Assembly (NCBI GenBank): GCA_037783415.1
Contig: JAZGTN010000196.1
Span: 310,001 to 374,000 of the forward strand
Origin: Leptasterias polaris
Lineage: Eukaryota > Echinodermata > Asteroidea > Forcipulatida > Asteriidae
Length of the DNA stretch: 64,000 nucleotides
Direction: 5' to 3'
The translations under genes and the position numbers were made by a program. Positions 1-11,301 of the stretch are shown piece after piece. Numbering within the stretch: position 1 is the first letter of the stretch; each line of letters opens with the position of its first letter. The notes beneath the pieces were generated by a model. That model did not search any database. It was not told where the DNA came from and saw only the letters and a list, made by a program, of their open reading frames with translations.

Positions 1-160
1 GGTGCTTTCAGAGTTTTGTGTGGAGAAAAATGCACCTCAGACAGAAGATGGTTCTCATGAATGAGATTCTGAATATGGTGTAAAGATCATCATTGGTTGG
101 AATTCTACTGGATTTCAATTTTCACATCATCTTTCTCTTTCTTATCTTTTTTCTTTACAG

Positions 161-1455
161 GAGAACTGAAGTCTAGTTGAGGATGAGGAGTTTAAAGCTG
201 AAGCAGATGATGTCACTGCTGGAGTATGAACTGGACCAAAGAAATCAGGTATGAGATGAGAGGAACCAAGCGGTGTGTCTTAGAGTCAAGAAATAATAGT
301 GCAGACAAATTCACTGCCAAATAACATTCTAATGCTTAGAGTATTGCTTAAAAATGTTCCTTAAGCATAAGCATAATGGAACAAAGTCAAAGTTCATTCG
401 AGGAAATTGTTGTGCTCACACTAGCAGAACATTTGTGCACTCAAGAAGATGTTGAATTTTGCATCTGGGATACACCGATGTGTGTTAAGCACATACTGTT
501 TACTCAATTCTTACACGAGTTCTGTGAAAAAACAACTACACGCAAATCATTCAGGTGGGATTCGAATCCATGACATTTGCTTTGCTAGAGCAAATGTCTT
601 ACCACTAGACCACAGCGAGACTGATGGCTAGAGGCAAAATTAACATCTATTAAATTGTTCGGTACATGCTGCTAAGAATTCAAACTGCTTCTAGCCATCG
701 GGCTAACTTGGTGGTCTAGTGGTAAGACATTGTTGAGACAGTAGTCGTTTGCTTTGATTATAATACAAGGGTTATAGAACATAAAGTGTGGGTTCTCTCT
801 AGTGCCCCAAGTTTTGTTGATTTATGTCATATTTGAGGTTTTATGAAGCACAAGATAAAATAAAGGATTGGTTTGAACATAAACACAATGGAAAACTATC
901 CAACCTTTCACGTAAACATTTTGTGCTGTTCTATCTTTTTGGCATTTTCGTAAACAAAAGGGGGTTGTTAAAACTCAGCAATAATTATCCATCTATTGGA
1001 GTAAAGCAATGATGATACAGAAATACATGGTGTGTAATGAATGAATAGACTGTACAAGTCTGGCATGTATTTGAACAGTTTGGGGATCCTTTGATTCTCA
1101 CATGTGTGCTTTAATGTGGGAAGGAAACAAAATCACACTTTGGAACGAGTCCCAGTGTTTGATTATTGGCTACCTTATGGAGACCAACAACAAGAGGTCT
1201 CCACAGGGGAATTCTAAAGAGAAGGTTGTTCCGCAAGGTACAGAGTCTACTGTGGGATAATGTTATAAGTACAGGGACAAAGGAAATAACTAAATAAATC
1301 TCCATAATGTTTGAATATGCATGAGACTTACACAGTTTATAATAATTCCCATATTGTTCTTATTGTTTAGTTGCTAAGAGTGAGGCTATGACAATCATAC
1401 TGTAGTCAGCTGATCATGTGACAGTGGAGAAGCAACAGCTTCAGATGAAACTAAG
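161..1455 (+). pseudogene. Exon-like remnants of a coiled-coil gene (copy 1)
   Basis: Two short pieces have good splice borders. 161-248 follows a pyrimidine-rich acceptor ending TTCTTTACAG and precedes GTATGAG. 1371-1455 follows TTATTGTTTAG and precedes GTATTCC. From the ATG at 184 the first piece reads MRSLKLKQMMSLLEYELDQ, a charged heptad-like string. The second reads a helical string ending VEKQQLQMKLR, but has an in-frame TAG upstream of it. A third coiled-coil-like string lies near 3750. The family is not recognised. Stops and frame changes suggest a pseudogene, though a non-coding spliced transcript is possible. The same pieces occur at 60293-61649. Confidence 0.4.
478..830. repeat. 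Opposed tRNA-derived SINE heads (copy 1)
   Basis: On the minus strand, about 628 down to 540, there is an A-box-like TGGTCTAGTGG and then a B-box-like GGATTCGAATCC, the internal RNA polymerase III promoter of a tRNA. The clover-leaf is not convincing, so this reads as a tRNA-derived SINE. Its tail toward 478 includes the GTGTGTTAAGCAC region. On the plus strand near 711 a second A-box TGGTCTAGTGG begins another copy with a decayed B-box (GGGTTATAGAAC, about 766). The two heads are separated by an inverted pair GATGGCTAGA / TCTAGCCATC. The arrangement recurs at 60660-61010. Confidence 0.6.
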
Positions 1456-1867
1456 GTATTCCAGAGACAGAGTCTTTTGAAGCTAAGGGACCATGTCACA
1501 TGAGGTAATTTACAGGCAAACCACATCCAGGCAGTACATTGACTTTTCATTTCTAAGTTTAGGTTTTTAGAGGTTTTCAGACAAAAATATCTGCAGTGAT
1601 TCTCAAGGGTTTCTTTTTCACACTGTGCTGTTGGTTGCCTCCATGTTGCCTGTAAATATTGCTGCGTCTGACAAGGGTTTTTTATTGGGTTTTTAAAACA
1701 CCTTTAAGGCAAGTCTGAGTGACTGTTATGGGGCACCATTACTGGGTGGCACTATTCCACATCAAAAGGAGTACCTAATTTGGTTTTTAAAACACATACA
1801 TAACCCTATAGGGAAGTCTGAGTGACTATTATGGGGCACCACTACTGGGTGGCACTATTCCAACTCA

Positions 1868-2988
1868 ACATAGCTGTCAAGGTCGATGTCAATTTTTTTA
1901 ATTTTATGTCAGCATAGCAGACTCGCACAAGTCTATAGCAGTCAGCAATGAATATGCAAAGCTTTTGTATTTATTTCACCCAACCTTATTTGTGTATTTG
2001 TAAGTCAGTGAGCCATGGTACGTAAATATAAATATTCATGAGGGATTATGCAAAGTGAGAGGCAGTGATGGGTGAGATGTGTTAAGCTTTGTCAAACCGG
2101 TATGCCGCTAAGCATGGTAGGAAATACCAGAAATCTCAAGGCAAGGCGCGGTGGTGTAACAAGATCAACCAGCAGCCGAATTGCCGGAGCGATTTTCAAG
2201 GCGATTTAGCCTAAAGCCATACCATGGCTCTGAGGTCAGGCTTATAGCCTTTTTGAAATGTCCCTGCTAAGAAAAACTTGGACCCCAGCAACCCCTGAAT
2301 GGAACTACCTGACAGAGGTCTTCCACGGGCTACCTAAGCTGGAGGTGACACCACTTTAACTGGCATACTGATGGGCCAAGACCACCCGAGAAGCGACCAC
2401 CGATCACAGACGGTGACGACAACAGGCGGATAGCTGTATAGCTCCAGCCAGGAATATTTTTCGCATGACGCGTTAAATCATGGTGGGCCCATCATTTTAT
2501 AGCCTGGACGTTTTGGCCAAACATCCAGTTAACAAAGTAGTCTTATCAATTGAGTGAAGATAGACGACACACCCAGAATGTGATAAATATATATATTTAT
2601 ACATGTTAATATGTCTGGGTAGAAATACTCACAGTTGACAGTTGTCAAAACACAGTTTCATAGGAGAGCTTGTTAGACGTGGGGGTTGGCTGTAATTGTT
2701 CAAACAAACGGGGTACATTTTCTGTTGTGGTTACTTTTGATAGAGAGTATTATTTTAACTATTATAGTATAGAGAGGTCGAGTGGAAATCTCTTCACTCT
2801 CCAACTATAATATCAATATTGAAGTGTTGTAAATATTAACTGATTTTCTTGTTTAATATTTAATTAAATCATATTTCAGAGTAATTTGAGAATATTTTAG
2901 TTATTGATTCCATAACTCGTCTTGATAGGGTGACAAACGGCCCATAACTTTATTGTTTCGCTTTGCAACTCATCAGGCGCGCGTGACA
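1868..2988. other. 1.1 kb insertion of unknown type in duplication copy 1
   Basis: Copy 2 (61966-61980) reads straight through CAACTCAA into AATGG, whereas copy 1 has about 1.12 kb between the same words. The part 2090-2470 is visibly richer in G and C than its surroundings. It has no open frame of note and no clear terminal inverted repeat or target duplication. It could be a solo LTR, the 5' end of a retroelement, a structured RNA gene, or ancestral sequence lost from copy 2. I tried to fit it to 7SL, RNase P and U3 RNA and could not. Confidence 0.55.
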
Positions 2989-3545
2989 ATGGCTACCTAT
3001 TTTGGTTTTTAAAACACAATTATTATAGACAAGTCTGAGTGCCTATTTTGGGGTACTCGTTACTTGATGGCACTACATGCAATCCATACACTGAATCGAG
3101 TTCTTACTTTTTTATGCATGACAGGCATAGCTTTGATCAATGTTGATTGTGGCTGTTTGACGCTTGACTGTGGTGTACTGGACCACAGTGGTGTCCCAGC
3201 AATGGTGGAAAACATGAATTGTTCAGATTTGTTTATTCCAGGCACTCAGTCCATGACATTAAACTTGTTTACATTGCTCTTTTACAGGAACTCATTTTGT
3301 CAAAATAATCCACAGATAAGCTCCAAATCATGGTATTAATATTAATAATAATATTGTGTTCTCAAGGGCTTTGTCAACCCCCCTAGAGTAGGATCAAATC
3401 ACTCACTGTTTGCTTTTCAACGGGGTAAGCAGATCTTTTATTATTATGAGACCCATCTATGTAGCACCTTATTATCAATGTTGCTTCTTTTATTCCAATC
3501 ATAGGATGCTCATGTAATACCCTTTTGCTACCATTCTGCTGGAAG

Positions 3546-3790
3546 AAGACTCCCCACTGTCAGTCTTTTGCAAGCCAGCGATGGAATGAGGAGTGGGATA
3601 AGGTGTGTGGGGTTCAACATAGCTGCAGGGAAAGATAGAGGAACTGCAAAGCAAGGACTGTTGAAAGACGACTCTCCTCTGTCAGTCTTTTGCAAGCCAG
3701 CGATGGAATGAGGAGTTGGATAAGGTGTGTGGGGTTCAACATAGCTGGAGGGAAAGATAGAGGAACTGCAAAGCAAGGACTGTACTCCCA
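3546..3790 (+). repeat. 122-bp tandem duplication
   Basis: The block containing GTCAGTCTTTTGCAAGCCAG occurs twice, starting near 3559 and 3681, with about 95% identity. The second duplication copy has it once (near 62478). In one frame each unit carries a coiled-coil-like peptide; in copy 2 this reads ELEEKIEELQSK, whereas here the first codon is a stop and one E is G. The doubling is therefore younger than the large segmental duplication. Confidence 0.8.
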
Positions 3791-3839
3791 CATGGTAGAA
3801 ACAGACAAAGAGAGTGAGTCCATAAACAATAAGAAGTAG

Positions 3840-3930
3840 TTGGGAATCAGGTTGGTCTAGTTGTGACTTGTCCTATCAATCACATCCATGGACCCTGGTT
3901 TGAATCACACCTCAGACCTAGTCTCATGTG
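3840..3930 (+). repeat. tRNA-like SINE remnant
   Basis: An A-box-like GGTTGGTCTAGTTG (about 3850) is followed 40 bases later by CTGGTTTGAATC, a B-box-like word. The same piece lies near 62640-62715 in copy 2. No clover-leaf can be drawn, so a live tRNA is unlikely. Confidence 0.4.
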
Positions 3931-5415
3931 TGAATAGTGTTTTCAGTCTCTCCAATATTAGGTATGCTGGAGGGTTTTCATTCTTCATCCAAAACTGAAT
4001 ATTTAGATCTTCATAGTTACAGTGCTATTATCTTTTACCTCCTGGGAACCGAGGCTCCCCCAAAAAATATGACAGACAACTTTTAGGGCAAATAAGTCTG
4101 TTTTGGGGTGGTCCCAGGGTAATATCCATGCTAGAAAGACTTTGTAGTAGCCTGGTCTTAAATAAATTGCATTATGTTGGCTGCAGACCTTATCGTTAAA
4201 TAAAATTCAAGGTCTGTGTACAAAACGCAAAGGCGGAAATCTGTTAACATTTTTCAATGGGTGTGTACCACGTAGATATTGTTTTTTGTGGACATATGAA
4301 AGGGGACCGCCCGCCGGCAAAGTTCAAGGTGTCATGTGAACTCAACCCCATAGATGACCCCACTATCTTAAGAGGTGGGGGTATTACATATAATAATATA
4401 GCCAGTGTTGACCAAACAGTTAATGTGTTATTGACGTAAACATAAACTGTGCCTGCCGCTGTTGTTTTGTCGCTGTTGTTTTGTCGCAGGGTGAAGGAGA
4501 CCAATACAGATGTTAGGCCAATGGGCTCATCCAGTGGCAAGGAGCAAGTTAGAATCATTTTTAAATACCGAGGCAGTTGAGATGGTAGTCCAATTTCCTC
4601 ATTCTTGAGTAGATCTTAACTGCTTGGCCCATGAGCTCACCCAGTGACAAGGAGCAAGTTTGAAAGACAGTTTTTAACTGTGGGTACTGCAAAATATTTA
4701 TTTATAAATAAAATGATGAAGTTTGGTTTTTTTCACTGTGTTTGCATACACACTGTGGACATTCCTTTGCTCTCTTCACTTTACAAATTACTTTTCTTCA
4801 ACATTATTAAAAACACTCTAGGGACGTGTGTAAGTCCATGTAGTGTTACAAGTTCTACATTGAGTGGACTTCTTGTGTTCAGCACTGTTCAAGCTTGTAT
4901 CACAGTCTGTCTCTGTCTTGGGTTTTGTTCTTATTGATAAACAACAACATCATACTAGTCTAACCTCATTCTCAATTTTCTTGACCCTTATAGTTGTTGT
5001 CATTGCATCATACCTTCAGCGAGAAAAAGGTTGAACTTCTGGACTGATGATGTTGTAAACAAAGTTGAGGTGTACAAGGAGACAAAACTGCCTTACAAAA
5101 ATTGATGACTGGGTAAATATATCAACAATTGATGCTCATTTTGTGAAAGCAAGTTCATTTCTGATGAGAAAAATACACAAAGAGTAGAGTTTTATTGCAT
5201 CAGTTTGACAAGGTCATTACATGAGGCATGAACTTGTTACAGTGACAAGGTCATACTTGTGTATAATCACTACATGAATGCATGCAAAAAACTGTAATAT
5301 CAACATAAACATAGTACCAGTCTTTCAGCAGCTAAAAGGAGAACCCTTAAGTTTGTAAAATGTTGTATTTTTGAGCTAACTTTTTTATTTCATCAATGCT
5401 TCCCAATGTTCACAG

Positions 5416-7030
5416 GTTGACAGACAAACTGATATCATTAAGAGTGATAACCAAGCAGGGTTGTGGTCTGTGGTGCCTGGGCTACTTCATTGGTTGTAAC
5501 TGCAGCAAGAACCCCAACGAGGTGGCTGAGATTATTGCTGCAGTTGGCGGAGAGGACAGCACTGAGAGTCGAATCCTGGCCTATGACAACAAGGGTCCCC
5601 AAGTCTCTGACTGCAGACCTGCCAACCTGTACGCATTTTGCGTACCATGCACGCATTTTCACATCTGAGTACGGCGGTACGAAATATATGCAGAAAGTAC
5701 GCAAAAGACGCAAAATCTAAATCGCGGTGTTAAAAACTGCAGCACGAACGGACAATTTTGTTCTCAATTTATTCAACTGTCATTCGTTCGACCCCAAGTG
5801 CAAAAACAACCGAACAAAGACACCCTGCATCTGAGTGATTATTATGCACTTCGATAAAAAAGAGGTTGTGCCTAGAACTATATTTTAAATTCTTACTCCC
5901 GCTGGAAAACTAATAAACCAAAGCGTAACAAAGGGGGTGGGAATGGCGCAATCCAGTTTCGGTCAATCTGGTACAGTACATTGTATGGCCGTATGCATGG
6001 ATGTACATGCACACAACGCACGTGTTCTGCATCGCCGTGTGAATAACATGGACGCCGATCGAAGTGTCAGATTTATACATCGTTGCTGTTAGTTTTACTT
6101 CCATTAGGGGAGAATAATGGGAATTTAATGGCCTGTGATCTTTTTATAAGAGAAACAAATGATGAATTGAAGTGGAACTGGAAAATTCTACGGTAGGCTT
6201 TCGTTTGTCCGTTTACTGGGCAACCAAAGAAAAGAGTGGAAACTTTCGCATTATTATTGTCGTCAAGTTACTTGCATGCCGAGTAAGTTACTAAGAATTT
6301 AGGAACATTGTTCTACAGTGCTTTTCATAGAAATTAATATATGTTATTGGAATAGAAATCAGTCAAAATGGGCTCACCGCCCGTAGGGAAACCCCTGGCC
6401 ATTTTTTTAAAATATATAATCTTTTAATTTTTAATTTTTAATTTTTTTTATATTTTTTTATTTTTTTATTTTAATTTATAACAACTTTTTGCCACATGAG
6501 TTTAGCATCTATGATCTAGGCAATTGGAACATACAGTGCCAACAGTCGAACTGGTTATTTAGTTTTTCTGATTGGGCTTCTGGGTTTGCCGCCGTGCACG
6601 GGCTTCTGGTTTTAATGCCGCCGCGCTAATGTGGTACTCAAAAAAAATTTACAAGGTTGGCAGGTCTGTGACTGGAATCTGGATGAAGCTGCTCATGCAT
6701 CATCCAATAACAGCGATGTTACCACTGGAAATGGAATCCAACAATCTCAACTGTGGTTGTTGATGCAGACATCTCTGATATTACAGTAACAGTGGAGGAG
6801 TACCATGAACCACCAAAGTACTCCACAGCCATTCCTCTGAATGCTGTATTGTAGCTGAGAAGGCCACTGCAGCAACATGTGGTGGTAGTGGTCTTGCAGC
6901 AGGTGTTGCTGTAGTTGCTGGTGTTGCATCTCAGGCTGCTCACAATGCCAGCCAAACACCACATGATGAGGATACTAAAGATGACAACCATGAAGTCTAT
7001 CAACATGACGATGGTGGTCAAGATAACTAG
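5416..7030 (+). pseudogene. Degenerate coding remnant interrupted by a transposon
   Basis: A good acceptor (TTTTTTATTTCATC...TTCACAG) precedes 5416. The frame then reads as ordinary protein up to 5613, with IAAVGGEDSTESRILAYDN near its end. At 5614 it is broken by a mobile element. Skipping that element (5614-6668 plus one target copy) rejoins the same frame, which continues SDWNLDEAAHASSNNSDV. Two further frame changes are then needed (near 6740 and 6850) to reach an alanine/glycine-rich stretch GLAAGVAVVAGVASQAAHN and a polar tail ending HDDGGQDN before TAG at 7028. The family is not recognised. The hydrophobic small-residue stretch might be a membrane segment. Frame changes plus the insertion make a functional gene unlikely. 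Confidence 0.55.
5614..6668. mobile_element. Non-autonomous DNA transposon with 14-bp perfect terminal inverted repeats
   Basis: Left end CAGACCTGCCAACC (5614-5627) is the exact reverse complement of the right end at 6655-6668. Imperfect matching continues inward to GTACC on both sides. Directly outside is the 6-bp target duplication TGACTG (5608-5613 and 6669-6674). The interior of about 1 kb has no transposase-like frame. It includes a very AT-rich run at 6400-6480 and nested words GTACGCATTTTGCGTACC near the left end. The superfamily is not assigned: terminal CA suggests hAT-like, but hAT elements usually duplicate 8 bp. Confidence 0.8.
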
Positions 7031-8244
7031 GAGCCCAAGGAGAACAACATGCCCCCTATCAGCATGCAAGGTAATCATACCCTAAGAGATGAAAATGCCG
7101 TCAAACTAGACGCTCATTACATAGAAGGTACAATTATGTAATATCTAAAAGCTCTTGATCCAAATATTGAGTAATGATCATGAGTATTGATTATTGAGTA
7201 TTGATCCCATGCACAAATGTCACATGCAGCTACTGTTTGCTTCACTCACCATTTTGTGGTGAACTTGCACAGACAAGTTATGGTCAGCCTGTAAATGCCA
7301 TGATGCCTAATAAAATGGTCATGAAATAATATATGAGATTCTAAACAGTAGAGTAACTAGTGTAAGGGGGGGGAATGATATTTGTGGCCAGCCCCCAGGG
7401 TGCCACCAGACTTTTAAATCAGGACTTTGAAATTTAAAAGTACCCTTATAAAAAGTTCACATGTCATGGGCCTTTATGTTGTATTTTCAGTATTTTCTAT
7501 GGATGGTTTTTACATCATTTGCAGATTATCTAACAAATGATTAAAAAGGGATTATTGAGAAAAAAAATCCAAACACAAACTGAATTACTCCCCCCCCCCT
7601 CCCAGAAAGTTATTTGCATCCCCTTGTTCTCCCTAAAACCTTACCATGGTTGCAGCAATGGTTCTACAATATTTAAAAACTAATTAAGTCCTGTAATTTG
7701 AACCTGTACTTTTTCAACATATTACAGAGTGTTTAGGATATCACATCTCCTCATGGATGATGTATCTATTTTAATTACTTTTAAATCCATTGTCCTTTTC
7801 CCACAAAACGCCTGGGGTGTAACAAAATATGATGCCATAAAAAATGTGTTAAGTAGATAGACAGCTATCTTAAGTTAATCACTAATAAGTTACTTAATAT
7901 TATGTGTGTCATGGTAAAGTTTTGTTAAGTAAATAAAATGTATTATGTACAATTCAAAAGGAACAAGTTAAGTATTAGACGCTGACAGGGAATTAACTTT
8001 CAATCCTACTAATTGATTACCTGTGATGATATTTTGAATAAGCCCAAACTTCCTAAATCCAATGAGATACCCTCAAATGATGATAACTCTTTTGAAAACT
8101 ATAGCTTAGGAATAAATGTACTCTTCCAAAAACCAATGATGTACAATCTCTTTTTTTTTTTTTTTAAAACTCGATGATTGGAATGAATGTACTCTCCTAA
8201 AACTTTTGATGTACCGTCCCTTTGTGTTTCCTGAAAACCAGATG
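7031..8244. other. No gene seen
   Basis: AT-rich sequence with short simple runs: a C tract near 7590 and a T tract near 8150. No splice-flanked or long reading frame could be supported. Confidence 0.6.
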
Positions 8245-8760
8245 ATTTGATTCTTCAAAAAATAATGATCCCAGAGAAAACAAGTCACGTCCAATTTCAA
8301 GTTCAACTCGGCGAGTTTACTGTTAGAATTACTGCACAAAACCATACCACCGTAAAGTTAGAAACTAATACCACTATTTTGTTGTTTCTCTATTCTCAAA
8401 CTCAATGCAACCAAAGCGAGGCTACAAGGGAAGTTAGTCTGGCCCATAATTATATCTCCACAATCCGTATGTGTTATTGTTATTGCAGATAGAAACACCG
8501 CAATGAATAATGGAAGGTGGCCTCATTAAGGCTCAGTGGAAGAATGACATGTTGGTTACTGTTGGATACTCATGGAAGATAATGGTAAGTTAAAAACAAT
8601 GAACGTTTTATAACACGATTCTTGAAAGCTCGAAATGAATAAATATTTAGTCAATTGAATGGTTTGGAAAACAACTGCCTGACCCGTTTTCCCCTCAGTG
8701 ATATTCACTTTTCATGTGCGTTTAGGGACTGTGGCTTATGATGTTTTTAAAAACTAGTAA
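8245..8760 (+). repeat. Array unit U1 (upstream block, exon cassette, downstream block)
   Basis: This block begins near CAGAGAAAACAAGTCACGTC and recurs at about 10255-10595 and 11620-12070 with roughly 90% identity by eye. It holds a splice-flanked cassette at 8489-8584. Its downstream part (8620-8740) is the first member of the diverged block series that fills 12-19 kb. Confidence 0.8.
8489..8584 (+). other. Exon-like cassette 1 (96 bp)
   Basis: The acceptor TGTTATTGTTATTGCAG precedes it and a strong donor GTAAGTT follows. From the ATG at 8512 it reads MEGGLIKAQWKNDMLVTVGY and stays open to the donor. An upstream out-of-frame ATG at 8503 opens a short peptide that stops within the cassette. 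It is nearly identical to cassette 3 and similar to 2 and 4. It could be a repeated leader exon, a repeated internal exon, or repeat sequence that happens to keep splice sites. The protein family is not recognised. Confidence 0.4.
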
Positions 8761-8764
8761 GGCC

Positions 8765-10200
8765 GAAGGGGAATATTGTTGTTTTCAATATATTTATCAC
8801 TGCTTGCCTTGAGGATGTTAAGTAATAAGCTCATGATTTAGTTAAGTTATTCTATGTGCTAATTAAAACAATATTGAATAGTTGTCGTAAGCACATAACT
8901 AGAGCAGCAATTGTTTATGATACCTCTTGTCCTGAGTGGTTTCGAATTGAGCTCTGGCTGGTTCCAATTCTTAAAGAATATGGATCTGGTGTTTATGAAG
9001 ATCTCTGAAGGATTATACTCAGAGCTGTGGTTTGGGAAAGGTTCTTGATTGGACAATATGTTTACTGATAAATTTTATGTGAAACAACAAAAGACACAAC
9101 ACTGGTGTTAATGAAAGTGCTGGTACAGCTGCTCATTTTGAATCAATTCTGTTACATCAGAAATAATGTTTCTGTTACTAGCATAAACGGTTCATCATGA
9201 CGCAACCATTCTTTTTTTCTTTGATCCAAACCAGAAAAAACAAAACAACGCAAACGAGACTTTATGAAATCAGCACTAAAAAATCTTTGTCACGGTGGGC
9301 GGCTGGGACCCGACTGTTGCAGTTAAGTCAATAATTTGAAGATGCCTGTATAAACATTCTCAGGTTGGTCTAATTTTAAACAAAAAAAGTTCATTGATTT
9401 AACAGTTTTGTTTTATGTAAAAAGTTCAGTATCTTTATATACTTTAGGGAAGGTAGCATGAAATTAATGCTGTGTCGAGATGATCGAATTAATAATAAAC
9501 AAGAATTACACAAAGTTGTCTTGCCCTTGTGGTTTTTATAATATGTTCTGTTGACCAGTAGCGGCAAATCTTGCTTGCCACGTAGATCCTTTTTTGTTTA
9601 TTGTTGATTTCTTATTATTTTTCTATTTTTGTCAGGCTTTTTTGTTTGCCTTATTTATTTATTTTTTTTCACTGAGGTTTTGTTGTTGTATTTTGTTTTT
9701 ACTGTTTTTGAGTTCTTACTTTTTATTCTTGGTTTTAGTTCCGGTCAATGAGAGGAGTGGGGATGCCGTCTGAAAACTATTTAATAAAAAAATAAAAATA
9801 CAAACAGTTTCAGTTGAATTTAAGTTGTATAAACATTTATGTTTTTCCAATATCACTGATTATTAAATTGATACCAAGACAACTTGGAATATAGATTTAG
9901 ATTAATAATCAAACCAGAAGCAAGTCGAGTCTGGAAGTAAACATTGTCTTCAATCTTCAAATATTTTTCGAATAAAAACTGTCAATGTTACTGTGACTAC
10001 TGGAACCAGATGACGTTTTAATCCACTTGTAAATTTCGCGGGAAAATCAATTTGTTATGTTTTTATGGTTTATAATAATATTCTATTTCAATAAAATTTA
10101 GAGAATACCAACTAGGAAAATAGGTTTTTATAGTAACAGTAAACTTGCTCGAAATAGAGTATACACACATCAGTAGCCTGGCCCCTATATATAGTTAGTA
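8765..10200. other. No gene seen
   Basis: T-rich and AT-rich spacer between array units. It includes T-rich runs at 9590-9740 and no reading frame or recognisable element that I can support. Confidence 0.55.
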
Positions 10201-10490
10201 CATTTACACCACTTGCCAATTATATTATAAAAACCTTCCCGATAAGAAAGCAGTTATTACAGAGAAAACAAATCACGTCAATGTCAAGTTCAATTCGGCA
10301 AGTTTAGTTTACTATTACTAGAATTACTGCAACACAAAACAATACCACCGTAAAGTTAGAAAATAGTACCACCCGCATTTTGTTGTTTCTCTACTCTAAA
10401 ACCCAATGTAACCAAAAGCGAGGCTGCAAGGGAAGTTAGTCTGGCCCATTATTATACATCCACAATCTGTATGTGTTATTGTTATTGCAG

Positions 10491-10581
10491 ATAGGAACAC
10501 CGCAATGAATAATGGAAGGTGGCCCCATTAAGGCTCAGTGGATCAAGAATGACATGCTGTTGATACTCATAGAAGATAATG
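10491..10581 (+). other. Exon-like cassette 2 (91 bp)
   Basis: Same acceptor context (GTTATTGTTATTGCAG) and donor (GTAAGTT) as cassette 1. It reads MEGGPIKAQWIKNDMLLILI from the shared ATG. Small indels change the frame in the second half, so the encoded C-terminal part differs from cassettes 1 and 3. Confidence 0.4.
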
Positions 10582-11094
10582 GTAAGTTAAAAACAACGTT
10601 TTATTATCAACCAATATTTTAACAAACGATTTACCACTGTCATTATTAAAAACTTCAGTAGCTGATTTACAATTACCCGCTATTTTATTGTACTGAAATC
10701 ATTCAATTATTATGAAGGGTCGGGTTGGCTGGGTAAACTTCACCCGTACCTTGACCCTCTCACAGAAATTCTATTGGTCTGATTCTCGGGCAGAAATTCA
10801 AAGAATTATTTGAATGTCTCTTCTAAAATGTCATACTTTTATCGAGACCGTTAAAGTAACATAGCGCCCTCCCTGGGTTTAGTTTTTGCCAGCATTAGCT
10901 TTTGTTCTTTTGGAAGTGGGTTGCATACAAGAAGTTGACAGAGTCCCATGAGGGCCAGTGTGATTTGGACTTGAAGTTATGCAATTACTTTGATGGTTTT
11001 CCATTTGATGCATGAAGCATGTTGTGTCAGTTTTGAAAATGTATGGTCATCCTAAAATCCCAGGGAAGATCATTAGCTTGGTCTCAATTATTAT

Positions 11095-11180
11095 TTCCTC
11101 TCAGCCTCGATTTGGAGGTTCGTTTTTGCGAGTGCGAAAGATTGGTGTTCATCAGAATGGAAGCAAATAAAGAAGTGGGG
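11095..11180 (+). repeat. Dispersed copy of an array sub-block
   Basis: The segment around TCCTCTCAGCCTCGATTTG and GCGAGTGC...AAAGAT is repeated near 16884-16960. Both lie upstream of exon-like cassettes, which supports tandem duplication of a unit larger than one block. Confidence 0.55.
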
Positions 11181-11301
11181 CATTTTGTATACACTGTGAA
11201 ATGGAATATTATACGCCGACAGTATGTGTGCTTTTTTATTGAAGGAGTTGACATGTATTCAACAAAGTTATTGTTTAGGCAAAAAAATAAATAATAATTA
11301 A

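Larger units (their letters stand above)
1..4980 (+). repeat. Large direct segmental duplication, copy 1
   Basis: Aligns collinearly with 60134-63770 in the same orientation. The match starts at the first base of the window (so it may extend further left) and ends just after the shared motif CATACTAGTCTAACCTC near 4955. Differences are scattered substitutions, small indels, an extra block of about 1.1 kb here (1868-2988) and an extra 122-bp tandem copy here (3546-3790). It contains splice-flanked exon-like pieces, SINE heads and short internal repeats, but no long intact reading frame. Whether it is an old gene duplication or a long composite transposable element cannot be decided from the window. 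Confidence 0.9.

Noticed and set aside
547..628. Functional tRNA gene on the minus strand
   Set aside because: A- and B-box words are present but the acceptor and anticodon stems do not pair well, and the sequence continues into a SINE tail that recurs elsewhere in the window.
2090..2470. 7SL, RNase P or other known structured RNA
   Set aside because: Words such as GGCGCGGTGGTGTAAC suggested an SRP Alu-like domain, but the required neighbouring motifs and pairing could not be found.
4645..5110. Possible membrane-protein exons (hydrophobic LLVFSTVQACITVCLCLGF and a piece near 4995-5100)
   Set aside because: The hydrophobic frame also lies in copy 2 but decays there, splice borders are weak, and the piece near 5030 needs a frame change. 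Not enough to call a gene or a family.
6719..7078. 119-residue minus-strand frame
   Set aside because: It is antisense to the plus-strand remnant, where the amino-acid composition is more protein-like and continues the upstream exon.
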